Shown piece after piece: positions 18,182-26,526 of a stretch of 64,000 bases of DNA. The DNA lies in assembly GCA_003151275.1 (NCBI GenBank), contig PLXC01000118.1, forward strand, positions 20,470 to 84,469, given 5' to 3'. Each line of letters opens with the position of its first letter. The stretch's first letter is position 1. The notes beneath the pieces were generated by a model that did not search any database, was not told the DNA's origin, and saw only the letters and a program-made list of their open reading frames with translations. The position numbers and the translations under genes are program-made. This stretch comes from Candidatus Melainabacteria bacterium. Lineage in GTDB: Bacteria > Cyanobacteriota > Vampirovibrionia > Obscuribacterales > Obscuribacteraceae.

Positions 18182-19675
18182 TTAGACCGGTGCAGGAGCT
18201 ACGCCTGATGATGACGCGTTCCTGAGTGCCACCAGCGTCTCTTGGAAATCCTCGATTTCCGATGAACTAGGCAGCTGTAACCTAGTGCCTTTTTGTAATG
18301 CCGCTAGGGGCGCTCCTCTGGCGTCTATGTCGGTCGGAATTTTGTTCATCCTTGCCAGCAATGTCCAAGTTTTCACGTCATTTAGCTCACGAAGCGCAAT
18401 CGACCGGAGTGTCTCTCCGAGTCGAGTAAGAATGGATCGATGTTCCTGCGTTTCGCTTTGAGCAACTTCGGTAACCCGGGTCTGATCAGAAGTGATCCTG
18501 TTTTCCAATCGTGATTCGGAATTCGACTCTTTAGCGAATTCGATGCGCTGTTTTTCTAAATCCAGGGGATACAAATTCACCGGGTTCATATCTAGCCGGT
18601 TCTTGCCTAGAGGATTGTTTGCAGAGATCGAAAGGTAATTTTGTGCAATCAACTCCTGGTCTATGTTTTCGCTCACTGTAGATATCTCCGTCAACTGGGA
18701 TTCCGAATCACTTTTGCCGCCATCCGTTGCGTTGAACAATATGGCTTCTAATTTCTCTCCAGGACGAACGACTTGACCGTACTTGCCAAGCAAAATCGTT
18801 CCATCCGGGCGCAAATACTGACCTAACTCCATTGCACTTACTGGCTTGCCACGATCTTGCACCACCTCCTTGGTGCGATCATTATCACCGGCGGGAGCTA
18901 TGAGCACAACGCGGCCGTACAGGTCCTTACTCACCTCCAAATTGTAAATGGAAACCTCATGTGGCGGGGTGACTACATCTCCGCTAAGTGCACGGACCAT
19001 CAATTCGGTATCGTCGCTAAGCGATGTTAGGTCTCCCAGTGATCCACCGAATCGACTGCTTATGAGTTCGGTTAACTGCTTATCTTTTAGCTCGTCGTTT
19101 TTCTGAGCCACTTCCGCGTGAAATTCGTGGGCATGGACGTTAGCCTCTCCATGTGCAGTTCTACCGGTGTCTGCCTTTTTGTCCTCATCACTGTGGTCTC
19201 CTGGTCCGCCGTCGCCGAGACTGCGCTCTGCCTCTTGGAGTTTGGCTAACTGAGCCAGCACAGAGGACGTAGGACCTTCGGGATCATCGGCCTTTCCATC
19301 ACCGTCGCGATCTATCTTTTCCGGACCTGCAAGTGCAGCGAGTTCTGGTTTGTCATTCGCGCCCACAACTCTCAGATTGTCCTTGCCCCCCGCTCCGGCA
19401 AGTTTAGGCTTTTCTGCACCGGCTACTCCTGGATTGTCCTTGCCTCCCGAAAATGCGACGAACTGGTCATTCGAAGTCAGCGCAAAGGGAGGTAGCACCG
19501 AATCCGCCGATCCTTTTTTTGCGTCCATGCTTACTAAATCAGTCTTCCAAGAATTCTTTTCTTGAGTCGTCGTCGGGAATTGAACCGAAAATTGCTCAGG
19601 CGCCTTCTGCTCTGATGAGGCATCTGAAGCCTTAGCAGGAGCAGCAATTTCGAGGTTCCTATTCGTCGTCGTCAT
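18182..19675 (-). CDS. Low-complexity protein with C-terminal LysM-like module
   Basis: A 497-residue protein. Around residues 75-115 there are short tandem repeats of the type 'GGKDNPGVAGAEKPKLAGA', followed by KIDRDGDGKADDPEG, which matches a calcium-binding EF-hand/dockerin-like loop. The middle is acidic and unremarkable. The last 100 residues (LTRLGETLRSIALRELNDVK, then TWTLLARMNKIPTDIDARG and LQKGTRLQLPS) look like a LysM-type peptidoglycan-binding module: a 'gdTLxxIA', a 'xxLaxxN' and a 'lxxGtxLxLP' segment. No signal peptide is obvious. It is divergent from ku. Function unknown, possibly cell-envelope associated. Confidence 0.7.
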   Translation of the reverse strand: MTTTNRNLEIAAPAKASDASSEQKAPEQFSVQFPTTTQEKNSWKTDLVSMDAKKGSADSVLPPFALTSNDQFVAFSGGKDNPGVAGAEKPKLAGAGGKDNLRVVGANDKPELAALAGPEKIDRDGDGKADDPEGPTSSVLAQLAKLQEAERSLGDGGPGDHSDEDKKADTGRTAHGEANVHAHEFHAEVAQKNDELKDKQLTELISSRFGGSLGDLTSLSDDTELMVRALSGDVVTPPHEVSIYNLEVSKDLYGRVVLIAPAGDNDRTKEVVQDRGKPVSAMELGQYLRPDGTILLGKYGQVVRPGEKLEAILFNATDGGKSDSESQLTEISTVSENIDQELIAQNYLSISANNPLGKNRLDMNPVNLYPLDLEKQRIEFAKESNSESRLENRITSDQTRVTEVAQSETQEHRSILTRLGETLRSIALRELNDVKTWTLLARMNKIPTDIDARGAPLAALQKGTRLQLPSSSEIEDFQETLVALRNASSSGVAPAPV

Positions 19676-19870
19676 CCAGCAGCCTAGTAAAATGGGTATT
19701 GCCCGTTGGACTATGCTCGCAGCAGTTTGTGATTAATTGGTACCTAAAAGAGCATATTCGCTACGGCAGTCAGCTACGCTCCGAAATCCCAGAATTATCG
19801 ACACTATTAAAACGATCGAAAAAAGTCGGTATTGGCGGTCATCACACGTAAAGATATTGGTATTAATAAT

Positions 19871-19911
19871 GGTGCGCGCCGCGGAGGTATCGACGCGCAC
19901 CAAATTTGGTG
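19871..19911. promoter_or_regulatory. Overlapping inverted repeats in the ku upstream region
   Basis: GGTGCGCG (19871-19878) pairs perfectly with CGCGCACC (19894-19901) around a 15-base loop. The last four bases are also the start of a perfect 14-bp palindrome, CACCAAATTTGGTG (19898-19911). The two structures share CACC, so in RNA they would compete; in DNA the palindrome could be a dimeric repressor site. The location is the 389-base spacer between the divergent LysM-like gene and ku. The rest of that spacer shows no gene. Confidence 0.4.
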
Positions 19912-20064
19912 TGACTCAGTTGCTCTAAATGTCTAAATTCGGCGCCCATCCATATGTATGTCCGTCATCTATATGAGTAATATCCATAAAAGGCGGGAAG
20001 AATATCCAAGCGACCCAGGTATGATATTCATCCCCAACGCACAGACACAACGAAGGTAGTGGTT

Positions 20065-20913
20065 ATGGCAGCAAGAGCAATTTGGACGGGCGTCATCACT
20101 TTTGGAATGGTTAGCATCCCAATCAAGTTGTACTCAGCAACCGAGAACAAAGATATCTCGTTTAATCAACTGCACAAAGATTGCAAAGGTCGGATAAAAC
20201 AGCAGATGTTCTGCCCTGCTTGCGACCGAAAAATTGAGTACGACGAAATCGAAAAGGGTTATGAGTATGGGAAAGACCAGTATGTCGTAATCACCAAAGA
20301 AGACCTCGAAAAGCTTCCTGTACCTAACAAAAACGTAGTCGAAGTGACTTCCTTCATCAAGCAACAAGATATCGATCCAATCTATTACGACAAAAATTAT
20401 TACATCGAACCGGACCAAGCAGCGAAAAAGCCTTTTGCGCTATTCATGAAAGCGATGAAAGAGAAGGATGTGGTGGCTGTTGCTAGCATCGCCTTGCGAA
20501 GCAAACAGCGATTGTGCGCTCTCAGATTGCTTGACGGAACACTAATGCTCAACACACTTCTATATCCGGATGAGATTCGCGTGCAACGTGGAACCCCAAT
20601 GCCAGACGTTCAACTGTCCGATAAAGAAATGACTATGGCAAACAGCTTAATTGATCTTATGACAAACGATTTTGACCCTGATCAGTTGAAAGACAATTAC
20701 AGAGAAGCCTTGCTCACCACCATTGAAGCTAAATTAGAAGGGAAGGAAGTTGTCGAGGCACCATCCGCTCCTGCAAACAATGTGGTTGATTTGATGGATG
20801 CTCTAAAGGCAAGTATGGAAGCTATGAAGGCGCAAAAAGAAGCTGCTAAACAACCAGCAGTGGCTGCAGCTGCCGGGAAGTCGTCGAGCAAAAAGAAGGC
20901 TGCCGCTGGCTAG
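20065..20913 (+). CDS. ku: Non-homologous end-joining protein Ku
   Basis: Bacterial Ku forms a ring-like homodimer that threads onto double-strand DNA ends and recruits LigD for end joining. The 282-residue protein shows the family start (RAIWTGVITFGMVSIPIKLY), a CPAC cysteine pair (FCPACDRKIEYDE), and the core beta-barrel segments EVTSFIKQQDIDPIYYDKNY and ALRSKQRLCALRLLDGTLML in order. The C-terminus is a Lys/Ala-rich tail (SSSKKKAAAG), common in bacterial Ku and thought to help DNA binding. The ATG at 20065 has GAAGG eight bases upstream; the GTG at 20059 is less well placed. ligD follows after 89 bases on the same strand. Confidence 0.96.
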   Translation: MAARAIWTGVITFGMVSIPIKLYSATENKDISFNQLHKDCKGRIKQQMFCPACDRKIEYDEIEKGYEYGKDQYVVITKEDLEKLPVPNKNVVEVTSFIKQQDIDPIYYDKNYYIEPDQAAKKPFALFMKAMKEKDVVAVASIALRSKQRLCALRLLDGTLMLNTLLYPDEIRVQRGTPMPDVQLSDKEMTMANSLIDLMTNDFDPDQLKDNYREALLTTIEAKLEGKEVVEAPSAPANNVVDLMDALKASMEAMKAQKEAAKQPAVAAAAGKSSSKKKAAAG

Positions 20914-21002
20914 TGAGTGTCTCATAAAACACTTTCTTTCAACCGGCGAAAGCCGCGATGAGATGTGGCCGAAGCGGCACCGAGTAGAGGAGTCGTTAGT
21001 CG

Positions 21003-23312
21003 TTGGCATCTTTAGACAAAAAAACGCCCAAAGCGCTCGAACTTGATCTCAGCGGTTTCAAGGGCGCTAAAGTGGCACCATTTCCGACTAGCTTATCTCC
21101 GATGTTGGCGAGCCCGACAAAGGATCCATTTACTCATGCTGATTGGATCTGCGAGCCCAAAATGGATGGGATTCGTGGTATTTCGTTCATCCGGGCAGAG
21201 AAGACCACGTTGCTTTCGAGAAGGGGCTTGGACATAACGTCTCAATACCCTGTCTTGTCCGCCACTCTAAGTAAATTGTGCCCTGTAGATGTGATTCTCG
21301 ACGGCGAAATTATCGCGTTAAACAATCTCGGGCAACCTTCGTTTCAACAGCTGCAACAACGCATGAATCTCGCTAAAGACATTGATGTTGAGCGAGCGGA
21401 AAAGAATGTGCCGGTGTTCTATTTTGTTTTCGATATTCTCTATGCGGGCAATGTCAGTTTGTTATCCGTACCGCTGCGAGAGCGCAAGTTGATTTTGAAA
21501 GCACTTCTCGGCTCGCATCCGCAAGTACAGATTTTGCAACACTTTGACTCTGATGCACAGTTGGCTTACGAAACCTGCGTGGATCACGGCTTCGAGGGAA
21601 TAGTGGCAAAGCGGCTCGACAGTCTTTATGAAAGCGGTAGACGGTCACCATCATGGCTAAAGATAAAGGCACAACAAACAGACGAATTCGTGATCGGTGG
21701 CTTTACAGCCGGACAAGGATCAAGAGGCACCAGCTTTGGTGCCTTGCTTTTAGGGCAGTACAACGATCAAGGACATTTCATTTATTGTGGAAGTGTGGGC
21801 ACAGGATTCGATGAAAAATTGCTCAATCAAACAACGCTCAAGATGCTGCCGCTCCACATTGCTAAATGTCCATTTAAAAAACAGCCGGATGAGAAAAAAC
21901 AGGTAGTCTGGATTCAACCTGAAATAATCATAGAAGCTAAGTTTATGGATTGGACAAGAGACCGTCACTTAAGAACACCTGTGTTTCTGAGATTTCGGGA
22001 TGATAAGGCACCACTAGAGGTGCAACAGCAATTGCCAATCACTGCAGTGCCGCACATCCGCTCTTTGTCAGAAACGGTTGGAGCGAAAACAAATAGTGCG
22101 AAAGCAGCAGATTCCGAACTCGAACCGCGCGAACCAGTCGTCTCAATTTATTCAGAAGGATCTGATTCGAAGTTAGCAGTCGCTGAAGCAACAGCTTCCG
22201 ACATGATCATAGAACAAGTTCGAGAAACCACGGCGGCAATCAAGGGCACAGCGAAAAAAGCTGCAGACGGCAATGAAGCGGCGAAAGTATTAGGACAGCT
22301 ATCAGGAAAAGAGGAGACCTTTGAACTTCTCCTTTTTGGAGAGAAATTGAAGCTGACCCACTTGAACCGACCGTTCTGGCCAAAAACCGAAACCTCTCCA
22401 GATATCACCAAGCGAGACTATCTCATTTTCTTAACTAAGCTTTCGCCGTTCATTCTGCCGCAGCTAACGAATCGTCCACTAACCTGCATAAGAGCCACAG
22501 ACGGTGTGCACAAAAAGCATTTCTATCAAAAGCATTGGAGTTACTCGCTGCCCGAATTCGTCGACACTGTCGTAGTCACCACAGAGGACTTATCTGAAGA
22601 GCCGGTGGAACATGTAGTCTGCAATAACTTAGCCGCTCTCCTATATTTCGCACAGCACTCTGTCGTGGAGTTTCATTGCATGTCGTCGCGCATAGAATTA
22701 GTGCCTGACCTGGAGCATTTGAGTACGTGCGATTCGCAATATTTACTCAATTACCCAGACTACATAGTCTTCGATCTGGATTTTCATACGGGCGGACGTG
22801 GTGCCAAAAATCCGACGATTGGCAGCGAAGACTTCAAAAAGGTCTGTGAAGTAGCGTTCAAGTTGCGCGAGATCTGCGAGTCAATGTCTTTGACTGCGAG
22901 CGTCAAAACTTCTGGGCGTACTGGTTTGCACATAATGATTCCAATTATCCGCAATTTAGAATTCGACATCGTGCGAAATATGGCGGAAACCATCGGACGC
23001 TTTTTAATCGCACAGCATAAAGATGGCTTAACTCAGATACCTACAGTGGCTAAGAACAGCGGCAAAATCCTCATCGACCATAGTCCCAATGCACGAGGTA
23101 AAACCGTCGCTGCAGCTTACACTCCTCGCGCTACGTCCGAAGCTTCGGTATCAACACCGGTGTCTTGGGATGAGCTAGCAAGCGTTTCTGCCACAAGCTA
23201 TACGATTCATAACCTTATACAGCGCCTTTCGGGTACAGGGGATATATGGTCTGATCTTTGTGGTCAGAAGCGCGATCTGCAAGTGCTTTTGAACTCAATA
23301 TCTCGTAAATGA
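21003..23312 (+). CDS. ligD: ATP-dependent DNA ligase LigD (ligase plus polymerase domains)
   Basis: This enzyme joins and fills DNA ends with Ku in NHEJ. The 769-residue protein has the ligase first: the nucleotidyl-lysine K53 in CEPKMDGIRG, then ILDGEIIAL, GFEGIVAKRLDSLY and WLKIKAQQTDEFVIGG, followed by an OB-fold domain ending near residue 360. A 90-residue charged linker leads to an archaeo-eukaryotic-primase-type polymerase domain (from about residue 455, THLNRPFWP) with the catalytic Asp pair in YIVFDLDFHTGG. No 3'-phosphoesterase domain is present. The ligase-polymerase order is as in Bacillus LigD. The start is a TTG with AGAGGAG ten bases upstream; no nearby ATG exists. Confidence 0.95.
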   Translation: MASLDKKTPKALELDLSGFKGAKVAPFPTSLSPMLASPTKDPFTHADWICEPKMDGIRGISFIRAEKTTLLSRRGLDITSQYPVLSATLSKLCPVDVILDGEIIALNNLGQPSFQQLQQRMNLAKDIDVERAEKNVPVFYFVFDILYAGNVSLLSVPLRERKLILKALLGSHPQVQILQHFDSDAQLAYETCVDHGFEGIVAKRLDSLYESGRRSPSWLKIKAQQTDEFVIGGFTAGQGSRGTSFGALLLGQYNDQGHFIYCGSVGTGFDEKLLNQTTLKMLPLHIAKCPFKKQPDEKKQVVWIQPEIIIEAKFMDWTRDRHLRTPVFLRFRDDKAPLEVQQQLPITAVPHIRSLSETVGAKTNSAKAADSELEPREPVVSIYSEGSDSKLAVAEATASDMIIEQVRETTAAIKGTAKKAADGNEAAKVLGQLSGKEETFELLLFGEKLKLTHLNRPFWPKTETSPDITKRDYLIFLTKLSPFILPQLTNRPLTCIRATDGVHKKHFYQKHWSYSLPEFVDTVVVTTEDLSEEPVEHVVCNNLAALLYFAQHSVVEFHCMSSRIELVPDLEHLSTCDSQYLLNYPDYIVFDLDFHTGGRGAKNPTIGSEDFKKVCEVAFKLREICESMSLTASVKTSGRTGLHIMIPIIRNLEFDIVRNMAETIGRFLIAQHKDGLTQIPTVAKNSGKILIDHSPNARGKTVAAAYTPRATSEASVSTPVSWDELASVSATSYTIHNLIQRLSGTGDIWSDLCGQKRDLQVLLNSISRK

Positions 23313-23385
23313 CGCGATTTGATATGCGCGAAAGAACAGCTCTATATATCAATCAGGATATTTGTCTAAGGAACGAAAGTCTCTG

Positions 23386-23414
23386 TTGACTTTGGTTTCA
23401 CCGTGCTTTAGATA
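23386..23414 (+). promoter_or_regulatory. Candidate promoter of the retron RNA
   Basis: TTGACT at 23386-23391 (five of six to the -35 consensus) is followed after 17 bases by TAGATA at 23409-23414, a weak -10 match. It lies about 60 bases upstream of the a1 repeat, where a retron transcript should begin. Weak evidence on its own. Confidence 0.3.
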
Positions 23415-23473
23415 TGTATGCACCAACCGACGTAATCATCATCGGTGGTATCGCATCCATCACTGAAGGAGAA

Positions 23474-23650
23474 TGGATATCTCTGGACCGCGCGGGCGGT
23501 AACGGTTGATGTTTCGTCAACCATCATTCCAAAGGCATCTCATTCCGAACTCGAAATTACAGGATATGCGCAAGCGCAGAACCTGTCCATTTCGTGTATC
23601 TCGTTTTAGCTACGACTTCCTACAGATCGTATCCATAGCAGAGATATCCA
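23474..23650 (+). ncRNA. Candidate retron msr-msd RNA
   Basis: This is the template RNA of a retron, located directly upstream of its reverse transcriptase. The outer inverted repeats are perfect over 11 bp: a1 TGGATATCTCT (23474-23484) and a2 AGAGATATCCA (23640-23650). After a1, G23485 sits at the duplex edge where the branching guanosine is expected. Two short msr hairpins follow: 23487-23500 (ACCGC/GCGGT) and 23504-23522 (GGTTGA/TCAACC) with loop TGTTTCG, very like the second msr hairpin of Ec86. The msd part has a long interrupted stem at 23552-23594 (CGAAAT, ACAGG and TGCG arms, CAAG loop, symmetrical 3x3 internal loop) and a 5-bp stem at 23611-23631. The reverse transcript would be up to about 110 nt. 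The boundaries and branching G are inferred. Confidence 0.75.
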
Positions 23651-23670
23651 ACTCCACTTCACCACATACA

Positions 23671-23680
23671 AGAGATATCC
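23671..23680 (+). repeat. Second copy of the retron a2 repeat at the RT start
   Basis: AGAGATATCC is an exact direct repeat of the first ten bases of a2 (23640-23649) and is also fully complementary to a1. It ends two bases before the RT start codon and contains the only purine-rich (AGAGA) ribosome-binding candidate. Pairing with a1 would hide that site. Confidence 0.7.
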
Positions 23681-23682
23681 TA

Positions 23683-24528
23683 ATGACCCTAGACAGCAAA
23701 GTCAGTCTCGCGAACGAATTGGAAATCTCGGAATTCGAACTAAGCAAATATATCTTTAGAGCTGATTATCTATATAAACGGTTTTCCATTCCCAAGAAAT
23801 CCGGTGGACAGCGTCACATCTCGGCACCATCCAAGGAGCTGAAGCGCATTCAAAAATGGATCTCACACAACCTTTTGAGACCTGTCCCTCTGCATGAATC
23901 ATGCACCGGTTATCGAGTTGGGAAATGCATCGTTGATAATGCTCGCCCTCACGTTGGCAAAGACTTCGTCTTGAATGCAGACATCGAGGACTTTTTCCCT
24001 TCAATAAGCGTAGATCGCGTCAACACACTATTTGAATCTTTGGGCTTCGCTCAAAAATTTGCTGGCTATTTGAGCAGACTCTGCACGCATCACGAGCTAC
24101 TTCCGCAAGGCGCACCAACTTCTCCAGACTTAGCGAATTTAATTTGCAAGAGTCTTGATGACCAACTTTCAGAATTTTGCAAAGCCAGAGATTGGAGTTA
24201 CACTCGCTATTGCGACGACATAACCGTATCAGGCAGCGGACTTCTAACCAGAAAAGAAATCGACACCATCTGCGGCATCATCACCTCAGAAGGCTTTAAG
24301 GTCAACGAAAAAAAGCTGAGAGTCGCACGCAAAACTTCGCAGCAAACAGTGACCGGTCTCGTCGTCAATGAACGAGTCAACTTACCGCGTAGAGAGCGCC
24401 GCCGCGTGCGAGCCATGATTCATCGCAAAGACACCACCGGTGTCACTTCCAAGTCCGCCCTAAACAAAATCCACGGACATGTTGCTTTCGCAAAAATGGT
24501 AGCTTCAGGTTCCGATTTAGGCGATTAG
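23683..24528 (+). CDS. Retron-type reverse transcriptase
   Basis: This enzyme copies the msd part of the upstream RNA into multicopy single-stranded DNA linked to RNA. The 281-residue protein carries all hallmarks: the retron-specific NAxxH motif (NARPH, residues 86-90), the first catalytic Asp in LNADIEDFFPSIS (D100), QGAPTSPDLANL (142-153), the catalytic YxDD as YCDD (176-179, with Cys rather than the common Ala) and the retron VTG motif in QTVTGLVVN (223-225). There is no fused effector domain. The ATG at 23683 was chosen because the protein aligns from there; the upstream extension to 23506 is the ncRNA region. LigD lies upstream on the same strand, DUF488 downstream. Confidence 0.94.
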   Translation: MTLDSKVSLANELEISEFELSKYIFRADYLYKRFSIPKKSGGQRHISAPSKELKRIQKWISHNLLRPVPLHESCTGYRVGKCIVDNARPHVGKDFVLNADIEDFFPSISVDRVNTLFESLGFAQKFAGYLSRLCTHHELLPQGAPTSPDLANLICKSLDDQLSEFCKARDWSYTRYCDDITVSGSGLLTRKEIDTICGIITSEGFKVNEKKLRVARKTSQQTVTGLVVNERVNLPRRERRRVRAMIHRKDTTGVTSKSALNKIHGHVAFAKMVASGSDLGD

Positions 24529-24593
24529 TTCTACTGCTCAGTTCGCTCAGCGCTTTTTTTGGATAGTATGTAATAGCAGCGCGCGGATTGCAT

Positions 24594-25031
24594 ATGGAAA
24601 TCTATACTATTGGCTTCACTCAGAAGAGTGCCTCTCAGTTTTTCGAGTTGTTGAAGAAGCACCAGATTAGGAGACTGATCGATGTTCGCTTGAATAATTC
24701 TTCTCAGTTATCCGGATTTTCAAAGAAGCACGATCTAGCATATTTTTTGAGAGCCATATGTGATGCCGAGTACATTCACATGCCGATGCTGGCTCCGACG
24801 CAAGAGATGAGAGATGAATATCGAAAATCCAAAGGCGGTTGGGCTCTGTATGCTCGGCAATATCTTGAGCTGATGGAAGACAGAAAAATTGAGAAGCAAT
24901 TGGACAAGAAGTTGTTCGACATTCCGACGGTTTTACTCTGCACGGAACCCAAGCAAGAACATTGCCACAGGCGATTGCTAATTGAGTATTTGGATCAAAA
25001 GTGGGGTCAAGTGAGAGCGCTTCCCTTGTAG
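24594..25031 (+). CDS. DUF488 family protein, next to the retron
   Basis: A 145-residue DUF488 protein. Motifs: IYTIGFTQKSASQFFELLKK at the N-terminus, RLIDVRLNNSSQLSGFSKK around residues 27-45, and LLCTEPKQEHCHRRLLIEYL near the C-terminus, with the conserved Cys and Cys-His-Arg-Arg residues that look like an active or metal site. The biochemical role of DUF488 is not established. It starts 65 bases after the reverse transcriptase on the same strand. The spacer has a seven-T run (24554-24560), so co-transcription is possible but not assured. By position it is the best candidate for a retron effector or accessory protein; this is an inference. A TTG at 24588 is an alternative start. Confidence 0.9.
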   Translation: MEIYTIGFTQKSASQFFELLKKHQIRRLIDVRLNNSSQLSGFSKKHDLAYFLRAICDAEYIHMPMLAPTQEMRDEYRKSKGGWALYARQYLELMEDRKIEKQLDKKLFDIPTVLLCTEPKQEHCHRRLLIEYLDQKWGQVRALPL

Positions 25032-25113
25032 CTCTTGCGGCGACAGAGGAAAATAGCGTCATTGCCGGTCACCAATAATCTATGCTGCAGCTTATTCAGT
25101 TGAACCTATTCAT

Positions 25114-26490
25114 TCATTTCTTTTCAATCACAACACTTCCATCTCCACAAAGTTGAAGTTTATAAGGCAGCTTGTATGTTTCCAACTCTTTTTGAAATAG
25201 AGAAACGAATTTGAACTTCTCGGAGCTGTCAATTCCAGCTATGCCCGCGTTGATGCGAGGTAATGAAATTAAGACGCCCAGAAAAATCGAAATCTGCTGA
25301 AAAGCTGGCGAACCAGATCCTGGTAGATAAGGAAAGATCAAGACCAGGGCAAACGCGATGATCATAAATCGAACAATTTTATAAGTCGGGTCCGCCCACT
25401 CTTGTTCAAAGCCGGCAACTGCGATACTCCCGCGTCCCACTTCATTGAAAATGAAGTGAGTAAAAGCGATCAGATAATAAGTGCCGACTGCGACAGCGAT
25501 GATAATTAAGAGGTTAGGAACATACGATGTAATCGCAGTTAGGACAAGACTGAGAAGTGGGTAAACAAATCTTCCAGTTACTTGTCCTGAAAACGCACGC
25601 GTGCTCGGAAAAAACCCTAGCGTAACATCAATAAAAACGATGAACAAAATCAGTGTCACTAAAGCCCGAAAAATTCTGCAAATACCAATCAGAATATCCG
25701 TAAGACTATCTTCTGAAAGAAGCTCGGCTTTTTGAATTTTCAGTGAGCTAATGTACTTGCCTCGCGCCAGGCTGATTTGACGGTACACGCGGGGAAACAC
25801 TGCCGACAATAGAGCCAGAGCAAGAACCAACGTAAGAAATGCGACGCCTGTGAACACCGATGCCATGAAGAGGGTCCTGGGACTACGCTCATCTCTCTCT
25901 TTGAGCAAACCCTTTTTGAGCCTTTCAACGCAAATACCGGCCAAAGTCTCTCTGGATTCATGCCCGACGAGAACAGCATCTCGATCTGTGATAGTGAATA
26001 TTGTGTCGTTTCCCACGACTACATCTGTGCTGAACCCAGTTTCCTTGATGGTAATGTTGTCTACATTAAAACTAGAAGATGGCTCTAGTTGTTTGAGTCG
26101 CAATAAAATTGCCTGCACACGCTGTTCGGGAGTGAATCCGCTTATGGTGCCTTTGAAACGTAGAACTTCTTCTCCACCAACAACCAATGGAATACCCTGA
26201 GCGGCTTCTTCGGAAACTGAAGGGAGAATCTTGGCAACAGGCTTTGCATGAGTCCGAGTATCAAGAGGACGAGTAGGCGGATTAGACACCGGCTGTGGTG
26301 CCGGCGTATCAGAGGGAGTGATCTCAAGATTCTTCTCAGGTGCCAATGGCTTTCTAGCGTCTTCAGTTAGTTGACCAGGTGCCTGTGTAGTCTGATCAAC
26401 TTTTGCCTGCGCATGCGAATCTGGCGGGCAGTGTAGGAATAGCCCGACAACAATCAAAAAATACAAGACAACGCGCGAAGGTTTAAACAT
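25114..26490 (-). CDS. MscS-like mechanosensitive channel protein lacking the pore and beta domain
   Basis: The protein has 458 residues. It has a signal peptide (FLIVVGLFLHCPPDSHAQA), a Pro-rich segment and a periplasmic region with GEEVLRFKGTISGFTPEQR and VVVGNDTIFTITDRDAVLVG, as found in cyanobacterial MscS-family proteins. Several membrane helices follow, up to IFPYLPGSGSPAF and ISIFLGVLISL. In normal members this helix leads straight into the pore helix (GSSSAIxNVxAG) and the cytoplasmic beta domain. Here PRINAGIAGIDSSEKFKF and an unrelated 30-residue tail follow, then a stop. No lost pore helix was found in the other frames just downstream. It is probably not a channel by itself; it may be a sensor or a deletion product. 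Confidence 0.7.
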   Translation of the reverse strand: MFKPSRVVLYFLIVVGLFLHCPPDSHAQAKVDQTTQAPGQLTEDARKPLAPEKNLEITPSDTPAPQPVSNPPTRPLDTRTHAKPVAKILPSVSEEAAQGIPLVVGGEEVLRFKGTISGFTPEQRVQAILLRLKQLEPSSSFNVDNITIKETGFSTDVVVGNDTIFTITDRDAVLVGHESRETLAGICVERLKKGLLKERDERSPRTLFMASVFTGVAFLTLVLALALLSAVFPRVYRQISLARGKYISSLKIQKAELLSEDSLTDILIGICRIFRALVTLILFIVFIDVTLGFFPSTRAFSGQVTGRFVYPLLSLVLTAITSYVPNLLIIIAVAVGTYYLIAFTHFIFNEVGRGSIAVAGFEQEWADPTYKIVRFMIIAFALVLIFPYLPGSGSPAFQQISIFLGVLISLPRINAGIAGIDSSEKFKFVSLFQKELETYKLPYKLQLCGDGSVVIEKK

Positions 26491-26526
26491 GGTCCGAAGG
26501 ATTTTGTCTTAGAGATTTTCGCAATA

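Noticed and set aside
24541..24560. Terminator between the reverse transcriptase and DUF488
   Set aside because: The seven-T run is real, but I find no stable hairpin directly before it, so it was not listed as a terminator.
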